36,350 nucleotides of DNA from Trichomonas tenax (Eukaryota > Parabasalia > Trichomonadida > Trichomonadidae). The notes below the pieces were generated by a model. The model had not been told where the DNA came from and searched no databases. It was given only the letters and a program-made list of their open reading frames with translations. Where the stretch lies: positions 1 to 36,350 of the forward strand of contig JALKBU010000501.1 of the NCBI GenBank assembly GCA_023091735.1, written 5' to 3'. Positions within the stretch are counted from its first letter, which is position 1; every line of letters starts with the position of its first letter. The position numbers and the translations under genes were made by a program. Below, piece after piece: positions 22,082-29,945 of this stretch.

Positions 22082-22996
22082 TTATTTGAGTTGTTGAGTC
22101 CAATCAAGAGGGTTAAATACGATGAAGCTGCACACGAGGTCCCGGTCAACCATTAACACAGCTCCTCTGTTTCTATATTCGCCGATATAATTTGGAGCTG
22201 AGAAAACAGCGATACAGCTCTCGCATCCTGGTATGGGCATTGAAAATCCCTCCATCTGCACTTGGTGAGAACGTACAATCACTTCTATTTGTGTTTTTTG
22301 ACAAAAATTCTCAACTGCTTTCTTTCCGAAGCCGAAACCAATCTGGCGTTCGCTATTCGACCAAAGTTCAACATTTTCAACAGGATCTGACCAAACGATG
22401 TCACTTATTAATCCACTTCCTGGAATTTCTGTCGGACGCTCAATTTCATTGATCTGTGCGACATTTGTAAGAATTGGAGAAAGTCCACCGTGGACACAAA
22501 AGATTTTGTCTTGTATAATTGCAGCAAACGGCATATAATCGAAAACATCAACTATTGAGTTCCATGTTGCCACGTTAAACTTCTTAACACACTCGGCGTA
22601 GAATCCGTACGCTTTGTTCATTTCACGAGATTCGTGATTTCCGCGAAGAAGGAAGAAATTTTCTGGGTATTTGATCTTAAAAAGCATCAGCAAGCAGAAA
22701 ACTTCTAAGCTGTTGCTTCCTCGATCAACATAATCACCTAAAAACAGATAATTTTTTTCAGGTGGATATCCAACTTTTTCAAATATACGCAAAAGATCGT
22801 AAAACTGGCCGTGAATGTCACCAACGATCGCTAGGTTCGCTTTAAGCTCAAGTAAACATGGCTGCTTTTTGAATAACGGTTTCACTAAGCGGCAGAGAAG
22901 GAAAATATCGTCTGCGGTGATCCCACAGCGTGATCCGTATGGGAGTTTCCGCAGTGAAAGAAGTTTTGCGAGAATTTCATCCAATTCTTGCGACAT
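22082..22996 (-). CDS. PP1-like Ser/Thr protein phosphatase catalytic subunit
   Basis: The 304-aa protein is a complete PPP-family catalytic domain, closest by eye to PP1. It has GDIHGQ (D60, H62), GDYVDRG (D88), RGNHE (N120, H121), HGG (H169) and RSHQ (H244), which together hold the two catalytic metal ions, so it should dephosphorylate phosphoserine and phosphothreonine. The C-terminal SAPNY motif is followed by Ile (271) instead of the cysteine found in most PP1 and PP2A enzymes, and the usual Asp-Asn of the next loop is Arg-Asn. This loop (beta12-beta13) contacts substrates and the natural inhibitors microcystin and okadaic acid. It is therefore a divergent member. It starts at the ATG at 22996, and an MITE-like element lies about 70 bp upstream. 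Confidence 0.93.
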   Translation of the reverse strand: MSQELDEILAKLLSLRKLPYGSRCGITADDIFLLCRLVKPLFKKQPCLLELKANLAIVGDIHGQFYDLLRIFEKVGYPPEKNYLFLGDYVDRGSNSLEVFCLLMLFKIKYPENFFLLRGNHESREMNKAYGFYAECVKKFNVATWNSIVDVFDYMPFAAIIQDKIFCVHGGLSPILTNVAQINEIERPTEIPGSGLISDIVWSDPVENVELWSNSERQIGFGFGKKAVENFCQKTQIEVIVRSHQVQMEGFSMPIPGCESCIAVFSAPNYIGEYRNRGAVLMVDRDLVCSFIVFNPLDWTQQLK

Positions 22997-23063
22997 TGAT
23001 AAAAAAATAAAGAAAACTCAGCGATAAAATATTTATTGATTTTTGTCTGTATATCTGATAAAT

Positions 23064-23411
23064 AGTGTTGGGTATAATAAAGAGTCACTGAAAAGTGATG
23101 TGTTTACATGGCAAATGTATTTCATTTTGACATGTAAAATTGGTTAGCTAATTATAATCAGTATTTTTAAAGTTCAATTAAACTTGTTATAACATCTGAA
23201 AATCTTATTAGAGAATCTATCAAGCTTGCTAGAGCGTCTAATAAGCTTGTTATAGATCATTTCAAGCTTGATAGAGAGTCTATTAAGCTTGTTCAAGATC
23301 TATCAAGCTTAATAGAACAACCTTTGTTAAAATGGCAGCCTTTACAAGTCAAAACAAATTTATAACTGCCATGTAAACATGTCGCTTTTTCGTGACTCTA
23401 TATTATACACT
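23064..23411. mobile_element. MITE-like element with terminal inverted repeats
   Basis: The ends are imperfect inverted repeats of about 75 bp: AGTGTTGGGTATAATA... on the left and its counterpart AGTGTATAATATAGAG... read from the right end. Both contain GAGTCAC, GTTTACATGGCA and TTTTGACATGTAAA-like blocks in the same order. The 348-bp element is flanked by identical 14-bp direct repeats TATATCTGATAAAT (23050-23063 and 23415-23428), the right one three nt outside the end. It has no open frame and the centre is a 21-bp tandem repeat. It looks like a non-autonomous DNA transposon of unknown superfamily. Confidence 0.6.
23174..23316 (+). repeat. 21-bp degenerate tandem repeat
   Basis: Seven AAGCTT-like cores (AAACTT, AATCTT, then five AAGCTT) start at 23180, 23201, 23222, 23243, 23264, 23285 and 23305, a period of 21 with one 20-nt step. 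The consensus is roughly AAGCTTGATAGAGAATCTAT. The period equals seven codons, and read on the plus strand the units keep an open frame with leucine-rich heptads, perhaps a coincidence or a coiled-coil remnant. Confidence 0.75.
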
Positions 23412-23428
23412 ACATATATCTGATAAAT

Positions 23429-23968
23429 ATAATATCCTCCTAAAATACTCTCTAATTTATTAGTTATTTTATGGTTTTGACGAATTTTTTGTCTAAAATT
23501 TTCAAAAAATAAGAAAATTTCAGAAATTGTTAGAAACTTTTCCTCATTCAAAATGATCGCGCATATTTTTCTTTGAGAATGAAGGTGTAGAATCTCCATA
23601 ATGTACACACTCTGATTTCAAAGTTTGAGGAAGTACTACAAAAATATTGGCAAATATTTCCATTCTTGATACCAAATGGAAACATTTTAGAAAAATTACT
23701 TTTTGTAAACTTTTCAAAACGAGTCACTTTTGTCAATAGTTTTTAATATTTGCTTATTGTGTTAATAAAGTTTTGTCAACTCTGTTCTTATCTATATATC
23801 CTGCATATTTACTTATGAAAATACTTTAATTCTAATCAAGATCAAATTCAATTAAGATGTATTGATTAATCGCAAAGTATATAGCCGGAATTTAATTGTT
23901 TATGTCATAAGTGTATAACACGCTTAAGTATAATGAACTTTATAGTTTATGTTAAAAAAAATCTTTAT
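23429..23968. other. intergenic, AT-rich
   Basis: Short minus-strand frames around 23360-23740 have no recognisable features and cross the MITE end; I do not accept them. No RNA gene seen. Confidence 0.45.
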
Positions 23969-24994
23969 TTAATTAAAAGTAAATTCACATTCAACAGCGT
24001 AGTGGTCTGACAACTGGACAAACTTCTCGTTCTGGACAAACATTTCGTTAACTTTCGGCTTGTAATCTACTTTAAGTTGTGAATTTTTGTGCGAGAAGAA
24101 GCAAATGTAGTCAAGGGATTGAGTTGTACCCTGATCGTATTGTTCTGCTAAGACCGTATCAATAACTTTACCATCAACAAGTGGACCAAATGTAATTGGG
24201 TGTTCACCGTATGTCTTAAGGAGAGTGTCAACGCAATCATATTCTGGGATCGTAAAGTGCTCGAGAAGGCTGTTATATTCATCTCCATATCTTGAGTTAA
24301 CATTAAAATCGCCAACGACAATAACTGGATAGTTATCATTGGCCTTTGTCTTCATGAAAGCACTTAATTGATCGAATTGAGCCTGACGGACCTTAACATC
24401 GACAACTGTTGGATCTTTTCCGCTCTGATAAGAAGCCTGAAGGTGTGTTGAGAAAAGATGAACATGGTGCTTATCGTCGAGTTGTATTTTAGCGTAAACT
24501 GATCCTTTAGCCATGAAAGAGTCAACACCACATCCAGCAGTGTATCTGATGCTATCTGCCTCAAGAATTGGGAACTTTGAGATGATCATAAGACCGCTGT
24601 CGATAACTTGGCGCGATAAAAGTGGTGGATTCTTTGCTGTTAAAGTATATTTGAAACCAATAGATTTTGCGGCTTCAATGAAATTTTTGGCGATATCAGA
24701 ACCGAACTGGAAACCTTCTTCTAAACAAACAACATCGTAATCTTGGATTTTTTCAAGAAGTAACTGAGATCTTCTTCTCATATACTCCTCTCTGCCCATA
24801 TGGAGAAGAGATGGCCTCCAGAAGGCGTTGTAATCAAGTATTTTAAGTTTCTTCGTGTTAAATCGTTCATCACGTTTTTCAGCAACGTCGATGTAATGCT
24901 TTGCAGTCCTGGCGAGCGTTGCCTTCAGTATTGCCATGATTGAAGCGAGTGCACCAATCGGAATTCCAAGTCCGTAAAGTAAAACAGATTTCAT
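23969..24994 (-). CDS. neutral sphingomyelinase-like phosphodiesterase (EEP fold), membrane-anchored
   Basis: 341 residues from the ATG at 24994; the frame extends upstream only to a TTG. Residues about 4-24 form a hydrophobic N-terminal segment, a signal anchor or signal peptide. The rest is an endonuclease/exonuclease/phosphatase domain with its active-site set: N56 in LDYNAF, E92/E93 in CLEE, H184 in STHLQA, D229 and N231 in VGDFNVN, D295 in LDYI, and D330-H331 in the final SDH. The pattern THLQA plus GDFN plus SDH is typical of nSMase2/SMPD2-like enzymes, which cleave sphingomyelin to ceramide and phosphocholine using Mg2+. The related phosphoinositide 5-phosphatases use the same fold, so the substrate is not certain. 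The stop lies in TAATTAAATAAAG with the UAAA signal. Confidence 0.88.
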   Translation of the reverse strand: MKSVLLYGLGIPIGALASIMAILKATLARTAKHYIDVAEKRDERFNTKKLKILDYNAFWRPSLLHMGREEYMRRRSQLLLEKIQDYDVVCLEEGFQFGSDIAKNFIEAAKSIGFKYTLTAKNPPLLSRQVIDSGLMIISKFPILEADSIRYTAGCGVDSFMAKGSVYAKIQLDDKHHVHLFSTHLQASYQSGKDPTVVDVKVRQAQFDQLSAFMKTKANDNYPVIVVGDFNVNSRYGDEYNSLLEHFTIPEYDCVDTLLKTYGEHPITFGPLVDGKVIDTVLAEQYDQGTTQSLDYICFFSHKNSQLKVDYKPKVNEMFVQNEKFVQLSDHYAVECEFTFN

Positions 24995-25677
24995 CAACAG
25001 AAAATGTTTTTTTTTTGATCGTGATGAAAGATTTATTCTCAAAAGTGGTCAATTTTTTTTCCGTTGACTTTTTGGAGTTTTGGTATTTTTAACGAGTAAA
25101 CCCCCCTATCAAGCCAAACTGAGAAGTCATTTACGTGCTTTTCAGGGGTGCTGAGTATGTTTATAGCATTTGATTGTCTATTTAACTTGAGGATCTCAAT
25201 GCCTCAATGAGATTTCAGCGAATTTTGACATGTAAAATAACGAAAGTCACTATTTTTAACACTTATTATCTGATATTTGTCATGTAAAGTCGAAAATTTG
25301 ATATGTAATGTTACCAATGAGCAAATTTTATGTAAACTTGAGGTAGCATAACTTTATGTATGCTCGATGTATGGGCAAAGGAATGCCGTTTGACTCCTGT
25401 CCATAGCATATTTTTTCTTTTCTATTTTTTGATTTTTCGGCTGGAACTCTAGCAAAAATAAGCGAGCGAACGCTATAATAGTGAGATGTATTTGTTATAA
25501 TCATCAAAGAGATTCATAACAGAAGCCCATTAATGATTTGTAATGGGTTCTTGTTTGTAATCATATTATGATTAAGTAGTATCTTGCTAAGGTCATGAAA
25601 CCGATTGCACCACTAGAATCAGCACCCACAAAAAGCACGTAAATGTTTCATCAGATTCGTAAGGAAATCCTGCTCCA
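24995..25677. other. start of the gene-free island: promoter region and MITE-like remnants
   Basis: The first 100 bp should hold the promoter of the nSMase-like gene. TTTTGACATGTAAAAT at 25224-25239 is identical to a stretch in the MITE at 23.1 kb, and another CATGTAAA lies at 25281-25288, so this may be a remnant of the same family. An imperfect hairpin lies at 25513-25560 (arms around AGAAGCCCATTA and TAATGGGTTCTT). No gene or RNA gene recognised. Confidence 0.45.
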
Positions 25678-25755
25678 AAAAGTGTCAGGAAAAGTCACAG
25701 TATGTAAAGTGTTTTTGTCAGGTTTTACATGCTAACACACTTCATGCTTTGAACC

Positions 25756-25834
25756 AATTTCATCACAAGGAGTGACTGACTGCGTAGGATATGACGCAAG
25801 TTCAATGCGGTCAGTCACTCTTTGTGATGAAATT
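25756..25834. repeat. hairpin 2 of the array
   Basis: Arms 25756-25780 (AATTTCATCACAAGGAGTGA...) and 25810-25834 pair over 25 bp with one non-identical position, which is G-U on the plus strand. A second small stem TGCGT/ACGCA sits in the loop. Confidence 0.8.
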
Positions 25835-25885
25835 TCAAAAGTTTAAAGTTTAAATTCATCTCAATATCGAATACATTTTTTACGC

Positions 25886-25980
25886 TTTCATGGTTTTCTT
25901 GAGACAATTCTGTTATCAAGTGGCCTTATATGGACAATGTTGACCATTATGAGCAGAATTGCCTCAAGAAAAGCATGAAA
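25886..25980. repeat. hairpin 3 of the array
   Basis: 27-nt arms at 25886-25912 and 25954-25980 (TTTCATGG/CTTTTCTTGAGA/GCAATTCTG) pair with two mismatches around a 41-nt loop. Confidence 0.8.
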
Positions 25981-26004
25981 TTTCATTGAATTTTTTAATT
26001 TGAG

Positions 26005-26085
26005 CAAAATCATCATGAAAAATGGATCACTGGATGGGATGTCTTACCAATCTTATGTATTGGGTTGTTTTTCATGATGATGTTA
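26005..26085. repeat. hairpin 4 of the array
   Basis: A perfect 14-bp core ATCATCATGAAAAA (26009-26022 with 26068-26081), extended outward by weaker pairing between TTTTTAAT-like and TTAAAAAG-like sequences. Confidence 0.65.
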
Positions 26086-26132
26086 AAAAGAATTTGAAAT
26101 CATCGTAATTTCAATGACTTTATTTTTGAGAA

Positions 26133-26220
26133 TCCTATTTTTCTCGCTGCAATGCTGCTCATAAATGTATATGTATCCTTGATCACCTCTTGTGAACAGC
26201 ATTGCAGCAGGACAAATTCC
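26133..26220. repeat. hairpin 5 of the array
   Basis: A perfect 12-bp GC-rich core GCTGCAATGCTG (26146-26157 with 26197-26208), extended on both sides with mismatches and G-U pairs to about 30 bp. Confidence 0.75.
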
Positions 26221-26246
26221 AAATTGCATATTGTTTTTACAAGATC

Positions 26247-26313
26247 ATCATGCAGAATGACTCACTCTATATGGCTGCAGTTCCATCATATACGATGAGT
26301 CATTCTGCATGAT
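26247..26313. repeat. hairpin 6 of the array
   Basis: A perfect 18-bp stem ATCATGCAGAATGACTCA (26247-26264 with 26296-26313); the 31-nt loop can pair further through TATATGG and CCATCATATA with bulges. Confidence 0.85.
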
Positions 26314-26359
26314 TAATTTTTATTTTTCATTAATTTATAAACATTGTTTGAATTTTCAA

Positions 26360-26456
26360 AAAATATGAATATCTGACTTCATCTCACATATTGCATTAAC
26401 TGAGTTTATGTGCTTGTTCGTTTCATATACATTATTTTGTCAGATATCCATATTTT
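26360..26456. repeat. hairpin 7 of the array
   Basis: 18-nt arms AAAATATGAATATCTGAC (26360-26377) and 26439-26456 pair with one mismatch. A nested stem CACATA/TATGTG lies inside the 61-nt loop. Confidence 0.75.
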
Positions 26457-26480
26457 ATGAACAAATATAGTAGATATTTA

Positions 26481-26589
26481 ACAAATCACCTATTTGCCAA
26501 TATTTTGCACGAAGAATGCATATAGTGCACAAAAATATTAGATTCTATACATGCTTCGTGCATAATATTGACAAATAGGCGAGCTTTGT
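26481..26589. repeat. hairpin 8 of the array
   Basis: The longest stem: arms 26481-26514 and 26554-26589 pair over about 34 bp (CCTATTTG, CAATATT, TGCACGAAG blocks) with a few mismatches. The stem continues inward through GCATATAG and CTATACATGC. Confidence 0.85.
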
Positions 26590-26611
26590 AATAATCGACT
26601 TTTATTTTGCT

Positions 26612-26705
26612 TTTTAGCTCAAATCATAGTAAGCTCCATCATATGAGGCTGATCCATGATAGGCTTGCCTCACATAATAAAACTGTGCTATGATTTGAGC
26701 TAAAA
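26612..26705. repeat. hairpin 9 of the array
   Basis: A perfect 18-bp stem TTTTAGCTCAAATCATAG (26612-26629 with 26688-26705), plus an inner stem TATGAGGC with GCCTCACATA. Confidence 0.85.
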
Positions 26706-26719
26706 TGCCAAACAAAATT

Positions 26720-26830
26720 GTGGATAATTTGGGAATCTGGACTTTTTCAAAATATTAGGATATACAGATGCTGCACCGACTCCCTATTTACTGGTAGTGG
26801 ATGTAGAATCAGTATTTCCAAATAATTTAA
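26720..26830. repeat. hairpin 10 of the array, imperfect
   Basis: An outer stem pairs ATTTGGGAATCTG with CAGTATTTCCAAAT (one bulge). An inner, more mismatched stem pairs CTGCACCGACTCCC with GGTAGTGGATGTAG. Weaker than its neighbours. Confidence 0.5.
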
Positions 26831-26906
26831 ATATCAACTCTTTTTTCAAGTAAATGCAAACGGTATATACTGCTCAACTATGTGGGATTACCTGTTTGTA
26901 GGCATT

Positions 26907-27095
26907 AGCTGAAATCAATTTGCTGGCAAATAATTGACACATAAATTATTTACATGGCATTTTCATATGTTTACATGGTAGAAAGTGTTACTTTTCCCGA
27001 CACTTTTCTTTTCTCTGTGGTCCTAAAATGCTCGGCATCGACTATAGATTGCAAATTTAAAATAAAAATCATAGATTAAGCGAGGAATTTTCGAG
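26907..27095. repeat. possible MITE remnant with two TTTACATG motifs
   Basis: TTTACATGGCA at 26949 and TTTACATGG at 26970, followed by an AAGTGTTACTTTTCCCGACACTT inverted block, resemble the terminal region of the element at 23.1 kb. The resemblance is partial and may be a degraded copy. Confidence 0.3.
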
Positions 27096-27104
27096 ATTTA
27101 GTTT

Positions 27105-27917
27105 GGGCAATTAAATTTTTATTCGCAAAGTCGGCGAAACTCGTTTTTTAACTCACTGGATTAACTTCTTGAGATGTTATTGAACAACAATGTACAAAAT
27201 CCTGTTGTGCATGATATATTAAAGAATTAGCTAACAAAGTCTATATTTCATTAAAATATTAGATATATCTTTCATCAAAAACATTGATTTGCCATAATGT
27301 GCTTTACTCATTATAATATATTATATTACCATTGTATAGCATTTTTATAATGTAAAATATGTTGTTGTCGATGATAAATAGGTAAATCTAATCACAAATA
27401 TGCTTTTTTTGAAAAAAGTATTCCAAGTGTTCACACATAAGCTCTGTGTGTTATTCTCCCAAAAATAATGATGATTCTTTTCAAATTTTCCCTCTCTATT
27501 CTTCTCAATTTAATAAACTTATCAAATTTAGCCGCGCAAAAAGAGTCATCATTATTTTTGGGAGAATAACACACAGAGCTTATGTGTGAACACTTGGAAT
27601 ACTTTTTTTTCAAAAAAGCATATTTGTGATTAGGTTTACCTATTTATCATCGACAACAACATATTTTACGTTATAAAAATGCTATACAATGGGAATATAA
27701 TATATTATAATGAATAAAGCACATTATGGCAAATCAATGTTTTTGATGAAAGATATATCTAATATTTTAATGAAATATAGACTTTGTTAGCTAATTCTTT
27801 AATATATCATGCACAACAGGATTTTGTACATTGTTGTTCAATAACTTCGCAAAAAGTTAATCCAGTGAGTTAAAAAACGAGTTTCGCCGACTTTGCGAAT
27901 AAATTTTAGACAAGCCC
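27105..27917. mobile_element. foldback, non-autonomous MULE-like transposon
   Basis: An 813-bp element made almost wholly of two inverted arms: 27105-27481 and 27540-27917, each about 377 bp and nearly identical over most of their length, with a loop of about 58 bp. It starts GGGC and ends GCCC. The flanks are an exact 9-bp direct repeat ATTTAGTTT (27096-27104 and 27918-27926), read as target-site duplication. Long terminal inverted repeats with a 9-bp duplication are the marks of Mutator-like elements, which are known from T. vaginalis. There is no transposase, so it must be moved by an enzyme from elsewhere. The short open frame across the loop is not a gene. The high arm identity suggests recent insertion or arm correction. 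Confidence 0.85.
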
Positions 27918-27926
27918 ATTTAGTTT

Positions 27927-28729
27927 TCCATTTTTACCTCTTCAAAATAACAAAATGATAGTATCAATAGTATTGACATTTCGTGATAATCCTGAATATC
28001 ACGAAAACAGCTCGATTAGCGAGTTTTTTGAACTTGCGATAAATTTGTAAATATTTCAAAAATTCTGAATAATAATCGTCAGCATTTCAAAATAAAAATA
28101 TTTCTGAGAGCTATTCAATTCTTTTCTTCTCAAAACGTTTATCGATTAATGTTTTAAAAAACTGCATATCCCCTTATCTTTGGCCTCTTTTTTTATGAGC
28201 AGCCTCGCTTTTACCTCTCCTGCCTAGAATAACTATCGGATTATATTTATTTTTACATTTTTTTCCCTCACAAATTGCTATTTGCACAATTCAAAATTAG
28301 CTGTTTTCCTACTAAATCTAGCCGGACCCTGATGCCCACGAAATGCTATACCATAGAATACGATTGTAAGCTTTATTACTTGCTTACAGAAGATATCATG
28401 ATCTTTATTAAACGAATCTCCGAGCTTAAAATCTTATTTTCTTTTATTCTACTCAAAGGGCTTCTTGGAATTTCGATTCTGCAAAGAATAAAATATGTTT
28501 TTTTTCTACTTGATAAAATTTTGTCACGTAAATCAATTATACGTGTCATATTTTATTTCACATGTCTTCAATCATACAAAGCTTGTTTTAGTTTAAGTAA
28601 TAAAACAAGGAGTGCAATTCGTATAGGCAGATAGTTTATATGTTCCAAAAAGCATTAAAACATATACAAATTTAAGATAAAAAAATATAATAAACAAGCA
28701 ATATAAACATTACAAAAAGATGTTACAGA
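27927..28729. other. intergenic, with one small perfect hairpin
   Basis: A 10-bp perfect hairpin lies at 27979-28006 (TTTCGTGATA, 8-nt loop, TATCACGAAA). The open frame at 28275-28634 starts with TTG and has an AT-driven composition; I do not accept it. No tRNA or other RNA gene recognised. Confidence 0.5.
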
Positions 28730-29755
28730 TCAAAACAAGGTTTCAATGGCATTCCTCTGCTCTGGTGTGAGCTTCGTTGGTAAATCAATCTTAATTTTGA
28801 TGATAAAGTTACCGCGAAGCTCAGACTTTGGAACAACCATTCCATGCTCTGGGAAGATTTCTGTATGACCAGATTGTATTGGTCCTGAAACTTCTCTTGT
28901 AACTGCCTTACCATCAATATCGAAGGTATTGATGGTAAAACCTAACATTGCCTGCTTGAAAGTGACATAAATTGTCTCCTGGATATCATTTTGAACGCGT
29001 TTGAACTTCTGATGTGGAACTTCGATGATCTTGAAAATGATATCATCTGCTGGTTTGTTAATGAGCTTATTTCCTTGGCCCGATGCAACTATTTCAGCAC
29101 CAGACTCAATTCCTGGATACAAAGAAACTGTGCAGTTCTTAGTTTCCAATGTGCCTTCACGACATCTTGCGACTTTGAAAGTTTTCTTTGTACCTTTCTG
29201 AAGCTCTTCCAGTGTGCAATACACCTTTACAATAATTGGACCAATCAATGATGCAACAGATTCTTCTTCTTCATCATCGATTTCACTCTGTGCAGCTGAG
29301 AATACACCGAAATTAGATCTCTCACTGTTCGTCTGTGTGTTTGGTGCGAATCTTGGACCAGTATTTGCATTTCCATGGACAGGGCAAGATTGCATTCTTG
29401 GAGGAGATTGGTTGACTCTTGATGGGATCTCCGAGTTGTTTGTTGTACCTTGTGGTCCATAGAACTGATCATACAAGTCATCAAGCTGAGAGCGTCCACC
29501 CATTGAATAAGGAGAACTTCTTGATGCTTTGCGTCCAGGAAGTGAACCTATCATATCATAGCGCTTCCTTTCCTTATCGTCAATTAATACTTTGTACGCA
29601 TTTGTAATTTCGGCGAATTTTTTATTTGAATATTCGACGTTATCAGGATTCTTGTCTGGATGGAACTCCATAGCGAGCTGCTTATATCTCTTCTTTATTT
29701 CTTCCTTTGTTGCGAGACTTGAAACACCGAGGATGTTATATAAATCACAATCCAT
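28730..29755 (-). CDS. DnaJ/Hsp40 co-chaperone, type II (DNAJB-like)
   Basis: 341 residues. The J domain covers about residues 4-70 with the essential HPD at 32-34; it stimulates ATP hydrolysis by Hsp70. A flexible linker of about 90 residues, rich in serine, glycine, proline and asparagine, replaces the usual Gly/Phe region and includes a poly-acidic stretch (DDEEEE). Two beta-sandwich client-binding domains follow (about 170-250 and 255-335), with the class-typical GxxxG-x-I-x-V and DIIFKI-like patterns. There is no zinc-finger CxxCxGxG repeat, so it is type II, like yeast Sis1 and human DNAJB1. No signal peptide or KDEL, so cytosolic. The start is the first ATG; no good Inr seen. Complete and probably functional. 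Confidence 0.93.
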   Translation of the reverse strand: MDCDLYNILGVSSLATKEEIKKRYKQLAMEFHPDKNPDNVEYSNKKFAEITNAYKVLIDDKERKRYDMIGSLPGRKASRSSPYSMGGRSQLDDLYDQFYGPQGTTNNSEIPSRVNQSPPRMQSCPVHGNANTGPRFAPNTQTNSERSNFGVFSAAQSEIDDEEEESVASLIGPIIVKVYCTLEELQKGTKKTFKVARCREGTLETKNCTVSLYPGIESGAEIVASGQGNKLINKPADDIIFKIIEVPHQKFKRVQNDIQETIYVTFKQAMLGFTINTFDIDGKAVTREVSGPIQSGHTEIFPEHGMVVPKSELRGNFIIKIKIDLPTKLTPEQRNAIETLF

Positions 29756-29813
29756 TATTTTTTATAATTTCTGTACTCCTTAATTTTTTTTAAATTCAGA
29801 TTTTGCTTTTATT

Positions 29814-29945
29814 ATGCAGACAGCGCGTTTAAAAGGATATTTTGACTATAAATTTTATCCACTCAATTTTTGTGATGTGAATGACCTCCCATGGAGAAAT
29901 TCTGAGCTAAACTTGTTTGGTCGATACAAAGACGCATTAATATAA
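29814..29945 (+). CDS. possible 43-aa small open frame
   Basis: An ATG frame of 43 codons, divergent from the DnaJ gene, with a more complex composition than surrounding spacer: aromatic residues, prolines and a W-R-N segment. The stop overlaps TAAA, the trichomonad poly(A) signal. There is no Inr close by and no known family, so it could also be a gene remnant or chance. Confidence 0.2.
   Translation: MQTARLKGYFDYKFYPLNFCDVNDLPWRNSELNLFGRYKDALI

Larger units (their letters stand above)
25678..26906. repeat. regular array of about ten distinct imperfect hairpins
   Basis: A gene-free stretch in which hairpins of 55-110 nt follow each other, with centres near 25710, 25795, 25933, 26045, 26177, 26280, 26408, 26535, 26659, 26772 and 26880, i.e. 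spacing of about 85-140 bp. Each has its own arm sequence; the arms are complex, not simple AT repeats, and several pair perfectly over 18 bp. The first (25678-25745) and last (26853-26906) are weak; those listed separately are clear. Arm differences are mostly transitions. On the plus strand some would be G-U pairs, others A-C mismatches, so the sequence does not show which strand is transcribed, if any. It could be a cluster of small-RNA precursors, protein-binding palindromes or a replication-related structure. Confidence 0.75.

Noticed and set aside
23360..23736. Two minus-strand frames of 82 and 62 codons beside the MITE
   Set aside because: One runs into the element's inverted repeat and neither has recognisable protein features.
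25678..26906. CRISPR array
   Set aside because: Units share no common direct repeat, arms differ in each hairpin, and the genome is eukaryotic.
27431..27613. 60-aa frame in the loop of the foldback element
   Set aside because: It is formed by reading across the two inverted arms and has no resemblance to a transposase.
28275..28634. 119-aa plus-strand open frame
   Set aside because: It begins with TTG, has no Inr, and its hydrophobic, lysine-rich make-up is what AT-rich spacer gives.
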